A stretch of DNA of 47,740 bases from CAYZPB01 sp964551195 (GTDB lineage: Bacteria > Bacillota > Bacilli > Tepidibacillales > Tepidibacillaceae). Below the pieces are notes generated by a model. The model worked only from the letters and a program-made list of their open reading frames with translations. It ran no database searches and had not been told where the DNA came from. Below, one piece after another: positions 17,033 through 25,526 of this stretch. Position numbers and translations under genes: made by a program. Every line of letters begins with the position of its first letter. Position 1 is the first letter of the stretch. Location of the stretch: positions 1-47,740 of the forward strand of contig CAZKBI010000006.1 of NCBI GenBank assembly GCA_964551195.1, given 5' to 3'.

Positions 17033-18433
17033 ATGAAGAGCGGAAAAGCTTGGGGTGGAAGATTTACTAAAACAACAGATCAATTAGTAGAGGAGTTTAC
17101 AGCGTCGATTGACTTCGATTATCGTCTAGCTAGTGAGGATATTGTGGGGAGTATAGCCCATGCCAAGATGTTGGGGCGCCAAGAGATTATCGAGCAAGCA
17201 GAAGTTGAGCAGATTATTGCTGGTTTGCGGCAGATAGAAGAGGAAATTCACTCTGAACAATTCCAGTTTTCCATAGAACATGAGGATATTCACATGAATA
17301 TTGAGAAGCGACTAATTGACTTAATTGGGCCGGTAGGTGGTAAGCTGCATACAGCTCGTAGCCGTAATGATCAGGTAGCGCTGGACATGCACTTATATAT
17401 GAAGCGGCAAGTTAAAACCTTGGCCTTTCACTTGGCTGATTTAATCAAAGCCTTTCTCACAAAAGCCGACGAGACTACTCATGTAATCATGCCAGGCTAT
17501 ACACACTTACAAAGAGCGCAGCCAGTTATTTTTTCACATCACATGATGGCCTATGCCGAGATGTTCCTACGCGATCTAGAACGTTTTCAAGATAGCTGGA
17601 AAAGGATTGATCTGATGCCGCTTGGTGCAGGCGCACTTGCGGGTACTAGTTTTCCAATTGACCGGCAATATGTGGCTGAGCAACTTGGTTTTTCTGAAGT
17701 TTATCGCAACAGTATGGATGCGGTTAGTGACCGCGATTATCTAGTGGAGTTTCATGCTAATGCTTCAATTATGATGATGCATCTTTCGCGGATTTCGGAG
17801 GAGCTTATCATCTGGAGTAGCAGTGAATTTAATTTTGTTGAGCTGGATGATTCCTATTGTACTGGTAGTTCGATTATGCCGCAGAAGAAGAATCCGGATG
17901 TAGCAGAACTTGTCCGTGGCAAAACGGGCCGTGTTTACGGCAATCTTTTTGCTCTGTTAACAACTTTGAAGGCATTACCGCTCACTTATAACAAAGATAT
18001 GCAGGAGGATAAGGAGGGGCTGTTTGATACAATTAACACTCTCAATGCCTCTTTGATCATGGTTAAAAATATGATAGAAACAATGAGTCTTAATAAGCAG
18101 CAAATGCATAATGCAGTCACGCAAGACTTTTCTAATGCGACTGATTATGCTGATTATTTAGTTGGTAAGGGAATACCCTTTCGTGAGGCACACGAGATTG
18201 TTGGTAAATCAGTGCTTTATGCAATTGAGCAGAGAAAATATCTGCTGGATTTAGAGTTAGCTGAGTTTAAACATTTTTCGCCGCTTGTTGAGGAGGACAT
18301 TTATGAGACGCTTTCACCGTTAAATGTGGTTGAAGCGCGTGAGTCCTATGGCGGAACTAGTAGTATTACGTCCAAAAGAAATATTATGGAAGCACAAAAT
18401 AAATTGCTTGAACTAATAGATTTCTTTATTTAG
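17033..18433 (+). CDS. argH: Argininosuccinate lyase
   Basis: It splits argininosuccinate into arginine and fumarate, the last step of the pathway. The 466-residue chain carries the fumarase/lyase superfamily signature GSSIMPQKKNPD (about 278-289) with the catalytic serine loop, and HTARSRNDQVALD near residue 105. It begins 2 nt after argG with GAGAGG upstream, so the pair is co-translated. There is no sign of fusion to another domain. Fumarate released here has no visible local user. Confidence 0.97.
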   Translation: MKSGKAWGGRFTKTTDQLVEEFTASIDFDYRLASEDIVGSIAHAKMLGRQEIIEQAEVEQIIAGLRQIEEEIHSEQFQFSIEHEDIHMNIEKRLIDLIGPVGGKLHTARSRNDQVALDMHLYMKRQVKTLAFHLADLIKAFLTKADETTHVIMPGYTHLQRAQPVIFSHHMMAYAEMFLRDLERFQDSWKRIDLMPLGAGALAGTSFPIDRQYVAEQLGFSEVYRNSMDAVSDRDYLVEFHANASIMMMHLSRISEELIIWSSSEFNFVELDDSYCTGSSIMPQKKNPDVAELVRGKTGRVYGNLFALLTTLKALPLTYNKDMQEDKEGLFDTINTLNASLIMVKNMIETMSLNKQQMHNAVTQDFSNATDYADYLVGKGIPFREAHEIVGKSVLYAIEQRKYLLDLELAEFKHFSPLVEEDIYETLSPLNVVEARESYGGTSSITSKRNIMEAQNKLLELIDFFI

Positions 18434-18454
18434 CAACTTAGATGGAGGGATAGA

Positions 18455-19009
18455 ATGAAGAGTCAGAATAAAACTCGTGAGTTGGTTTATGCCGCCTTGT
18501 TTGCGGGAATAATGGCTGTGCTGGGACTAATGCCGCCGATTCCTTTGCCGCTGGGTGTGCCCATTACCTTGCAGACCTTTGGCGTAATGCTGGCGGGTGC
18601 ATTGTTGGGAAAACGTGTAGGTAGCATTAGTATGCTACTTTTTATATTGTTAGTGGCCATTGGGTTGCCGGTCTTAAGTGGTGGTCGCGGTGGTATCGCT
18701 ATACTTCTCGGGCCAACTGGTGGCTATATATTTGCCTGGCCGATAGCAGCTTTTCTGATTGGACTTTGGGTTGAGCGCTATTGGATTCGTCTACGCATGT
18801 CAACCTTGTTGGCGGGTAATATTTTGTTCGGTATCATCGTCGTTTACATTGTTGGTATCGCCTATTTCGTATTGGTTACAGATGTTGGGCTAGGAGCAGC
18901 GATTATTGGAAATTTAGTCTTTATTCCGGGAGATTTGTTAAAAGCTTTCTTGGCAGCCTGGATTACTTTGCGAATCAAGAAGACTTATCCACAGTTAAAA
19001 TTATTCTAG
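18455..19009 (+). CDS. bioY: Biotin transporter BioY (ECF S-component)
   Basis: A 184-residue, strongly hydrophobic protein with about six membrane helices. The segments LPLGVPITLQTFGVMLAGALLG and GGRGGIAILLGPTGGYIFAWP (each contains family motifs such as TLQTFGVMLAG and GPTGGYI) are typical of BioY. It captures biotin from outside and normally works with an energising EcfAA'T module, which is not in this window. It lies 21 nt after argH with GGAGGG, so it is probably co-transcribed with argGH even though it has no role in arginine synthesis. No biotin synthesis genes are seen nearby. Confidence 0.93.
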   Translation: MKSQNKTRELVYAALFAGIMAVLGLMPPIPLPLGVPITLQTFGVMLAGALLGKRVGSISMLLFILLVAIGLPVLSGGRGGIAILLGPTGGYIFAWPIAAFLIGLWVERYWIRLRMSTLLAGNILFGIIVVYIVGIAYFVLVTDVGLGAAIIGNLVFIPGDLLKAFLAAWITLRIKKTYPQLKLF

Positions 19010-19025
19010 ACTGGCTTTTTTGCGG

Positions 19026-19054
19026 TTGCACTTCTATTTAATGAATAGTAAACT
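19026..19054 (+). promoter_or_regulatory. Probable ftsE promoter
   Basis: TTGCAC (19026-19031) and TAAACT (19049-19054) are spaced by 17 bp in the 89-bp gap between bioY and ftsE. The -10 box is only a partial match. Confidence 0.4.
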
Positions 19055-19098
19055 TATTTAAAGAGTAGAATATTTACACAGCGACGGAGAGTGATTAG

Positions 19099-19782
19099 AT
19101 GATCAGAATGTATGGTGTCTGGAAACGATTCCCAAATGGCGTAGTTGCGCTTAATGGGTTTAACATAAACATTAATCGTGGTGATTTTGTTTATATTGTC
19201 GGCCCAAGTGGTGCCGGGAAATCTACTTTTATCAAGCTGATTTACCGCGAGCATCGCCCGACTAATGGGCAAGTATTCGTTAACGGTATCAACCTAGAGC
19301 GACTAAAAAGCAAAGAGGTTTCTAGGCTGCGTCGCGGTATTGGAGTTGTCTTTCAGGATTACCGTTTGTTACCGACTCTGACTGTTTTTGAGAATGTCGC
19401 TTTTGCCATGGAGGTACTAGAAAAAACTGAGGAAGAAATTGCTAAAGAGGTACCTGATGTATTGAACGTGGTTGGACTTCTAGACAAGAAGGATGCCTTC
19501 CCTAACCAGTTATCTGGCGGGGAGCAGCAGCGTGTAGTAATTGCGCGAGCGCTGATTAATCAACCGGCTCTCCTGATTGCGGATGAACCTACAGGTAACC
19601 TTGATCCATTAAATGCGTGGGAAATTATGAACGTACTGGAAAAAATCAACATGTCAGGTACGACGGTTGTCATGGCAACACATAATAAAGAGATAGTTAA
19701 TAGAATGAAGAAGCGAGTAATAGAAATCGATCGCGGCCAAGTTGTGCGCGATGAGATACAAGGCGGCTATGAAAATGCGTAG
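19099..19782 (+). CDS. ftsE: Cell division ATP-binding protein FtsE
   Basis: FtsE is the ATPase of the FtsEX complex, which controls cell-wall hydrolases at the membrane. The 227-residue chain has Walker A GPSGAGKST (35-43), signature LSGGEQQR, and Walker B LLIADEPTGNLD. The start ATG has CGGAGAG 7 nt upstream. It overlaps ftsX by 8 bp. A secreted M23 peptidase with a coiled coil follows ftsX, as expected for the hydrolase activated by this complex. Confidence 0.97.
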   Translation: MIRMYGVWKRFPNGVVALNGFNININRGDFVYIVGPSGAGKSTFIKLIYREHRPTNGQVFVNGINLERLKSKEVSRLRRGIGVVFQDYRLLPTLTVFENVAFAMEVLEKTEEEIAKEVPDVLNVVGLLDKKDAFPNQLSGGEQQRVVIARALINQPALLIADEPTGNLDPLNAWEIMNVLEKINMSGTTVVMATHNKEIVNRMKKRVIEIDRGQVVRDEIQGGYENA

Positions 19783-20668
19783 CATAACATTTAAGCGCCA
19801 TTTACGAGATGGCGTAAGAAATATGAGAAGAAATGGTTCGATGACTTTTTCGGCGATAAGTGCTGTGTCGCTAACGCTACTAATTCTAGGAGTTGTCTTG
19901 GTACTGGCGCTCAATATCGACCACATTGTAAATGAGATTGAAGAACAGGTCGAAATAGTTGTCGAGATTAAACCTGAGACTGATGCAGAGAGTAGATCGG
20001 AGATAGATACTACGATAAGTTCTATTCCAGGAGTTGAAAGTGTAGTCTTTGTCTCTAAGGAAGATGGGTTAATAGATTTAAAGGAAAGAATGGGTGAGCA
20101 AGGCTATCTACTTGAGGGGTTGGAGCACGAGAACCCGCTTTACGATATGTTTATTGTTAAGGTTACAAATCCGCAGAATACAAAAGAGGTTGCTGACCAG
20201 ATCACCGGCATCGCACACGTATATGAGGTTGACTACGGTGAGGGTTATGTGGATAAACTTTTTACAATTACGACCTGGGTTCGAAATATCGGTATTGTCT
20301 TTATTATCGGCCTTGCAATTACGGCTATGTATTTAATTTCTAATACAATTAAAATCACGATTACCACACGTAGCAAGGAGATTGAATTACAGAAGCTAGT
20401 TGGTGCTACAAATTCATACATACGTTGGCCTTTCTTCATCGAGGGACTTCTCTTGGGGGTGTTTGGTGCAATCCTTCCAATCATTCTTGTGTTAGGTGGC
20501 TACTATCTTCTATTGGCTCGGATGAGCGCTGATTTATCTTTAGCCTTTCTTAATTTACTACCATTCTGTCCACTTGCTTTAGAGGTAGGTCTAGTGCTCT
20601 TAGGGATTGGAGCTTTTATTGGAATATGGGGCAGTTTATTATCAGTGAGACGTTTTCTAAAAATATAA
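19775..20668 (+). CDS. ftsX: Cell division protein FtsX (permease-like)
   Basis: The membrane partner of FtsE. It has an N-terminal helix after a basic segment (MTFSAISAVSLTLLILGVVLVLA region), an extracytoplasmic domain of about 130 residues, then three helices, the FtsX family plan. The cytoplasmic loop ITTRSKEIELQKLVGAT is the family motif. I start at ATG 19775, 8 nt after AAGGCGG, giving 297 residues; ATG 19769 is also possible. It passes the ATP-driven signal from FtsE to an outside hydrolase, here most likely the next gene. Confidence 0.95.
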   Translation: MRSITFKRHLRDGVRNMRRNGSMTFSAISAVSLTLLILGVVLVLALNIDHIVNEIEEQVEIVVEIKPETDAESRSEIDTTISSIPGVESVVFVSKEDGLIDLKERMGEQGYLLEGLEHENPLYDMFIVKVTNPQNTKEVADQITGIAHVYEVDYGEGYVDKLFTITTWVRNIGIVFIIGLAITAMYLISNTIKITITTRSKEIELQKLVGATNSYIRWPFFIEGLLLGVFGAILPIILVLGGYYLLLARMSADLSLAFLNLLPFCPLALEVGLVLLGIGAFIGIWGSLLSVRRFLKI

Positions 20669-20696
20669 AAATACGTGTAGATGGGGGCAAATTACA

Positions 20697-21908
20697 ATGC
20701 GACTTAAAAAATTTACATATGCTTTTATAATTCTCATATTGGCGCTTGCTTTTGTGTTTCCGATGTTCCCTCTTACAGCTCTTGCGGAGGATTCAGCTAC
20801 ATGGGAACAACTAGATAAAAAAATTCAAGAATTACAAGCACAGAAAGAGGCTGCTCAGAGGGCACAGAAGGAGATTAAAGAACAGATATCTGGCGTTAAA
20901 AAGGAACAGAGTCAAATCCGCGTGGAGCTTGCCTCAATTAACAAAGAAATTACTGAATCAGAAAAGCAACTATTTACGCTTGAGGAGAAAATTTCTATTA
21001 CAACCTCAGAAGCTAAGGAGGCGGCTATCGACTTAGAGGATGCTGAGAAAAGAGTTGCTGATCGTGATGAGTTATTAAAGACGCGGGTCCGATTAATGTA
21101 TAAAAGCGGTTCAGTTGGTTATATTGAACTCTTACTTAACTCGACAAGCTTTAAGGATTTTGTCATGCGCTTTAATACAATGAAAAAGATTATTGAACAG
21201 GACAAAAGAATCCTTGATGATAACATTCGCGACAAGAATATAATTGTAGATCGCAAGAATAAGATTGATAGCTACCTTGCTAGTCTCGAGGATCTTTTCA
21301 CAGAGACAGAAAAGTTAAAAGCATCACTGAATGTTAAAAAAGAGAAGCGTAATTATCAAATGTCAGAATTAAATGAAAAGGTCGAGGAGCTAAACGGTGC
21401 CAACGCAGAAGAAGAAAAGGCAATTATGGCACTTGCCGCTGCACAATCGAAATTAATCAATGAGAAGCGGCAGTTGCAATTTGGTGGCGGTAAGTTTATC
21501 TGGCCCCTACCGGAAAGTACTAGAATAACCTCGGACTATGGAGCACGGGTTGATCCCTTTACAGGAGTAAGGACAGGACACACGGGTATCGATATTGGTC
21601 GACCGGCAAGTGGAAAAAGCATAATGGGTGCGGATATTGTTGCAGCGGCTGATGGTGTTGTAATAATATCATCCTACGTTAGTGGATATGGCAATACAGT
21701 GATGATTGATCATGGTAGTGGTATTTGGACACTCTACGGACATATTCGTAACGGTGGTCTCAAAGTTAAGGTAGGGCAGACGGTTGCCCGCGGTGATAAA
21801 ATTGCCGAAGTGGGTTCGACAGGACGCTCGACCGGTCCGCATCTACATTTTGAAGTGCGGGACAATAACAAGGCAGTTAGCCCGTGGACCTATTTAGTCA
21901 AGCCATAA
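20697..21908 (+). CDS. Secreted M23 peptidase with coiled coil (FtsEX-linked wall hydrolase)
   Basis: A 403-residue envelope protein. Residues 1-31 look like a signal peptide (basic start, long hydrophobic core, TALAED cleavage region). Residues about 35-260 are Lys/Glu/Gln-rich heptads typical of a long coiled coil, like EnvC, PcsB and CwlO partners of FtsEX. Residues about 265-403 are a LytM/M23 domain with HTGIDIG (H295) and HLHFEVRD (H382). The zinc ligands appear present, so it should be an active endopeptidase rather than an EnvC-like activator. It starts 28 nt after ftsX and is closed by a terminator. Confidence 0.93.
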   Translation: MRLKKFTYAFIILILALAFVFPMFPLTALAEDSATWEQLDKKIQELQAQKEAAQRAQKEIKEQISGVKKEQSQIRVELASINKEITESEKQLFTLEEKISITTSEAKEAAIDLEDAEKRVADRDELLKTRVRLMYKSGSVGYIELLLNSTSFKDFVMRFNTMKKIIEQDKRILDDNIRDKNIIVDRKNKIDSYLASLEDLFTETEKLKASLNVKKEKRNYQMSELNEKVEELNGANAEEEKAIMALAAAQSKLINEKRQLQFGGGKFIWPLPESTRITSDYGARVDPFTGVRTGHTGIDIGRPASGKSIMGADIVAAADGVVIISSYVSGYGNTVMIDHGSGIWTLYGHIRNGGLKVKVGQTVARGDKIAEVGSTGRSTGPHLHFEVRDNNKAVSPWTYLVKP

Positions 21909-21930
21909 GAAAGAATAGTTTAACTAGTGT

Positions 21931-21958
21931 AAACGGCATTTTTCAAAATGCCGTTTTT
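21931..21958 (+). terminator. Intrinsic terminator after the M23 peptidase gene
   Basis: An 11-bp perfect stem (21931-21941 with 21946-21956) has a TTCA loop and ends in a run of five T (21954-21958). It ends the ftsEX unit. Confidence 0.85.
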
Positions 21959-21960
21959 GG

Positions 21961-21989
21961 TTTACTACATAAGATTAAAGCGATATAAT
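21961..21989 (+). promoter_or_regulatory. Promoter of the S41 peptidase gene
   Basis: TTTACT (21961-21966), 17 bp, and a perfect TATAAT (21984-21989). It lies immediately after the terminator. The predicted start site (about 21996) falls almost on the GTG used as gene start. Confidence 0.6.
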
Positions 21990-21996
21990 ATCAAGA

Positions 21997-23517
21997 GTGT
22001 TCTCTGACTTGATTAAGGAGACGAAGAAAAAAATCCGTTGTAAAGTGGAAAGGGTGGCAGGTCAATTGTATTTAAGAAAATCACAGATCGTATTATTAAT
22101 AATTGTTGTAATGTTTATAACCGGCTATGCTGTGATTGCGATCGACGGCAAGCAGCCACCAACTATTCAGCCGCCGGCAAGTGAGGGAAATGGTGGACTT
22201 ATTAATGACCAAGCAGATTTTTCTCAGCTTAATGAAATCTATAAAATTATTCGTGGGCACTATGTTGGCGCCGGGGATAAGGATGAAATTGTTGATGGTG
22301 CGATTCGTGGAATGTTAGATGCTCTTGGTGATCGACACTCCTATTATATGGACCCTGAAGAGACAGCAGAGTTTGAAAAAAGTTTAGATGAATCCTTTGA
22401 TGGAATTGGCGCTGAGGTAACTTTAGAAAATGGTAAGGTGACTGTAGTTACACCAATCAAGGGAAGCCCTTCGGAAAAAGCTGGACTTCTGGCGCGCGAT
22501 CAAATTTTGTCAGTAAATGACGAATCATTAGAGGATATGACCTTGTATGAAGCGGTCAACAAAATTAAGGGGCCAAAAGGAACAGAGGCCAGATTAGAAG
22601 TCTACCGACCTGCAATTGATGATGTAATTACGATTTCGATAGTGCGTGATAAAATTCCTAATATAACAATTTACTCGGAAGCGATTAAGAGTGACAAAGG
22701 CTTGATTGGCTATATTGAGATTACCAACTTTGGCGAGAAGACTTATAATGATTTTCGCAAAGCTCTAAATAATTTAGAGAAGCAAGGAATGAAGGGGCTA
22801 ATTATTGATGTTCGCGGTAACCCAGGCGGGTACTTGCAGAGCGTTCTCGATATTGGTAATTTAACTGTGCCTGATCACCAAGTAATCGTTCGCGTTGCTG
22901 ATAAACTGACAGAAGACGTTTTCCGCTCGAAAATGGATAGTGCTAAATATCCAATAACTCTCTTAATAAATGAGTCGTCGGCAAGTGCATCAGAGATTCT
23001 GGCAAGTGCTTTACAGGAATCTGGTGGCTATCCATTGGTAGGTGCTACAACCTTTGGCAAAGGAACAGTACAGAACCTTTATAGCTTAGATGGTGGCGGA
23101 ACTGTTAAACTGACCACTGCTAAATGGCTAACGCCAAGTGGTGAAGAGATTAATGGTGTAGGTGTTGAACCAGATTATTTTGTTGAAAACCCACGCTATT
23201 TCGAAAGTACGATTATTCCAAATGATGCTAGTCTGGGCTATGATGATAATGGTCCACTGGTAGCCAATATTCAGTTAATCTTAAATGGATTATATGGAGC
23301 TAACGAGTCTTTACTACGTGAGGACGGCTACTTTGATCGCAAGACTGAGGAACTTCTAAAGATCTTCCAAAGCGATGAAGGATTAAGTCAGACAGGCGTG
23401 GTTGATAAAAGGACTTCTGAGAGATTACAGACGCGCATAATAGCTGAAATTAAGAATCCGAAGAACGACCTACAATTACAGAAAGCAATTGAGGTACTAG
23501 AGGGGTTAATTAAATGA
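21997..23517 (+). CDS. S41 carboxy-terminal processing peptidase with PDZ domain
   Basis: A membrane-anchored serine protease of the CtpA/CtpB type. One membrane helix lies near residues 30-48. It is followed by the N-terminal S41 region with DRHSYYMDPEE, a PDZ domain (GIGAEVTLENGK to the EKAGLLARDQIL segment), the catalytic core with serine in ESSASASEI and lysine in FGKGTVQ, and a C-terminal peptidoglycan-binding-like domain (about 425-485). The start is uncertain: the open frame begins at GTG 21997, which has no ribosome site and lies at the predicted transcription start. AAGGAG at 22015-22020 has no standard start codon at normal distance. The true N-terminus may therefore be shorter. The stop overlaps uvrB by ATGA. 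Confidence 0.9.
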   Translation: MFSDLIKETKKKIRCKVERVAGQLYLRKSQIVLLIIVVMFITGYAVIAIDGKQPPTIQPPASEGNGGLINDQADFSQLNEIYKIIRGHYVGAGDKDEIVDGAIRGMLDALGDRHSYYMDPEETAEFEKSLDESFDGIGAEVTLENGKVTVVTPIKGSPSEKAGLLARDQILSVNDESLEDMTLYEAVNKIKGPKGTEARLEVYRPAIDDVITISIVRDKIPNITIYSEAIKSDKGLIGYIEITNFGEKTYNDFRKALNNLEKQGMKGLIIDVRGNPGGYLQSVLDIGNLTVPDHQVIVRVADKLTEDVFRSKMDSAKYPITLLINESSASASEILASALQESGGYPLVGATTFGKGTVQNLYSLDGGGTVKLTTAKWLTPSGEEINGVGVEPDYFVENPRYFESTIIPNDASLGYDDNGPLVANIQLILNGLYGANESLLREDGYFDRKTEELLKIFQSDEGLSQTGVVDKRTSERLQTRIIAEIKNPKNDLQLQKAIEVLEGLIK

Positions 23518-25487
23518 GCGATCGCTTTAAATTAGAATCAAGTTTTACGCCACAAGGAGACCAGCCGCAAGCAATTGAAAGGCTGGTTCAAGGCATTTTA
23601 AATGGCGAAAAAAATCAGGTGTTATTAGGTGCGACCGGAACCGGTAAGACCTATACAGCTGCTAATATTATTGAACAAGTTAATCGTCCAACACTGGTAA
23701 TTGCTCACAATAAGACACTTGCCGCTCAGCTTACTAGTGAGTTCAAAAGCTTTTTCCCCAATAACGCAGTTGAGTTTTTTGTCAGCTATTATGATTATTA
23801 CCAGCCGGAGGCTTATCTGCCACATACGGATACCTATATTGAAAAAGATGCGCAGATTAACGATGAGATTGATAAGTTACGACATTCAGCGACAAGTTCA
23901 ATTATTGAGCGTAATGACGTTATAATTGTATCGAGTGTTTCTAGTATTTATGGTTTAGGTTCACCGACGGAATATAAGGAATTAGTTCTTTCTCTGCGTG
24001 TCGGGATGGAGCGTGAACGGAATCAAGTTTTACGTAAACTGGTCGATATTCAGTACCAGCGTAATGATTTTAATTTCGTCCGTGGGACCTTCCGTGTTAA
24101 TGGTGATGTTGTTGAGATATTTCCAGCTTCACGAAGTGAGCAGGCTGTGCGTGTCGAATTTTTCGGTGATGAGATTGAGCGAATTCGCGAAATTGATGTG
24201 TTGACAGGTGAAGTAATCGGCGATCGCGACCATATAGCAATCTTTCCAGCATCTCACTTTGTTACAAGTGATGCTAATATGCAGAGGGCCCTACAACATA
24301 TTGAAGCGGAGTTAGAGGAACAGTTAGCCTATTTTCGCGGCAAGAATAAACTCTTAGAGGCACAGAGACTGGAGCAAAGGACACGCTATGATCTTGAGAT
24401 GATGCGGGAACTTGGCTTCTGTTCAGGAGTTGAAAACTATTCCCGCCATATCGAGAATCGTCCAGCAGGTTCAACTCCACACACACTGATTGATTATTTT
24501 CCCGATGATTTCTTACTACTAATAGATGAATCACACGTCACCCTGCCACAGATACGTGGAATGTATAATGGTGACCGCGCACGCAAAACAGTCCTCGTTG
24601 AGCATGGCTTCCGCCTACCATCAGCGATGGACAATCGACCACTTCGTTTCGACGAGTTTACGGAGCGAGTCGATCAGGCACTATACCTCTCGGCGACGCC
24701 GGGTGACTATGAGATGGAGCTATCAACAAGCGTGGTTGAGCAGATTATTCGCCCGACGGGTCTACTTGATCCCGAGTTGGAGGTTCGCCCCTCTAAGGGA
24801 CAGATTGATGACCTGATTGCCGAAATTAATCTACGCACCGCGGTTAAGGAACGCGTGCTAATAACGACGCTTACTAAGAAGATGGCTGAAGACCTGACCG
24901 ACTATCTAAAGGAGATTGGTATCAAGGTTAAGTATCTGCATTCCGATGTTAAGACACTGCAAAGAGTGGAAATAATCCGCGAACTGCGTTTAGGTGAATT
25001 CGATGTTTTGGTTGGGATTAACCTTTTGCGAGAGGGCTTGGATATACCAGAAGTTTCGCTAATTGCAATATTAGATGCTGATAAGGAGGGTTTCCTGCGT
25101 TCATCACGTTCTTTAATTCAGACAATTGGACGTGCAGCACGGAACGTTCATGGTAAGGTCATTATGTATGCGAACAGAATAACCGATTCGATGCAGCTTG
25201 CAATTGATGAAACCTACCGGCGCCGAGCAATTCAGCAGGAATATAATGAGAAGCATGGTATAGAGCCGCTGACGATTACTAAGAAGATTAGTGATGTCAT
25301 AGAGGCGGTACGTGTGGCTGAGGATAAGATTGGCTATAAGCTTACTAGCGGCCAGAAATTGACCAAACAGGAGCGAGCTAGCTTAATTGAAAATATTGAG
25401 ATTGAGATGCGTAAGGCTGCCAAGGAACTGGATTTTGAGAAGGCGGCAGAGCTGCGTGATCTGATGATTGAAATCAGTGTTGGATAA
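23514..25487 (+). CDS. uvrB: Excinuclease ABC subunit B
   Basis: UvrB verifies DNA damage and forms the pre-incision complex of nucleotide excision repair. The 657-residue chain has Walker A GATGTGKT (39-46), the damage-probing beta-hairpin segment YYDYYQPEAYLPHTDTYIE, helicase motifs to TIGRAARN, and the C-terminal UVR domain (FEKAAELRDLM) that contacts UvrC. The start overlaps the peptidase stop by 4 bp. uvrA follows after 39 nt. No LexA-like box was recognised upstream. Confidence 0.97.
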   Translation: MSDRFKLESSFTPQGDQPQAIERLVQGILNGEKNQVLLGATGTGKTYTAANIIEQVNRPTLVIAHNKTLAAQLTSEFKSFFPNNAVEFFVSYYDYYQPEAYLPHTDTYIEKDAQINDEIDKLRHSATSSIIERNDVIIVSSVSSIYGLGSPTEYKELVLSLRVGMERERNQVLRKLVDIQYQRNDFNFVRGTFRVNGDVVEIFPASRSEQAVRVEFFGDEIERIREIDVLTGEVIGDRDHIAIFPASHFVTSDANMQRALQHIEAELEEQLAYFRGKNKLLEAQRLEQRTRYDLEMMRELGFCSGVENYSRHIENRPAGSTPHTLIDYFPDDFLLLIDESHVTLPQIRGMYNGDRARKTVLVEHGFRLPSAMDNRPLRFDEFTERVDQALYLSATPGDYEMELSTSVVEQIIRPTGLLDPELEVRPSKGQIDDLIAEINLRTAVKERVLITTLTKKMAEDLTDYLKEIGIKVKYLHSDVKTLQRVEIIRELRLGEFDVLVGINLLREGLDIPEVSLIAILDADKEGFLRSSRSLIQTIGRAARNVHGKVIMYANRITDSMQLAIDETYRRRAIQQEYNEKHGIEPLTITKKISDVIEAVRVAEDKIGYKLTSGQKLTKQERASLIENIEIEMRKAAKELDFEKAAELRDLMIEISVG

Positions 25488-25526
25488 GTAGAAATAAAGT
25501 TAGATAGAAATAGAAGGAGAAAAATT

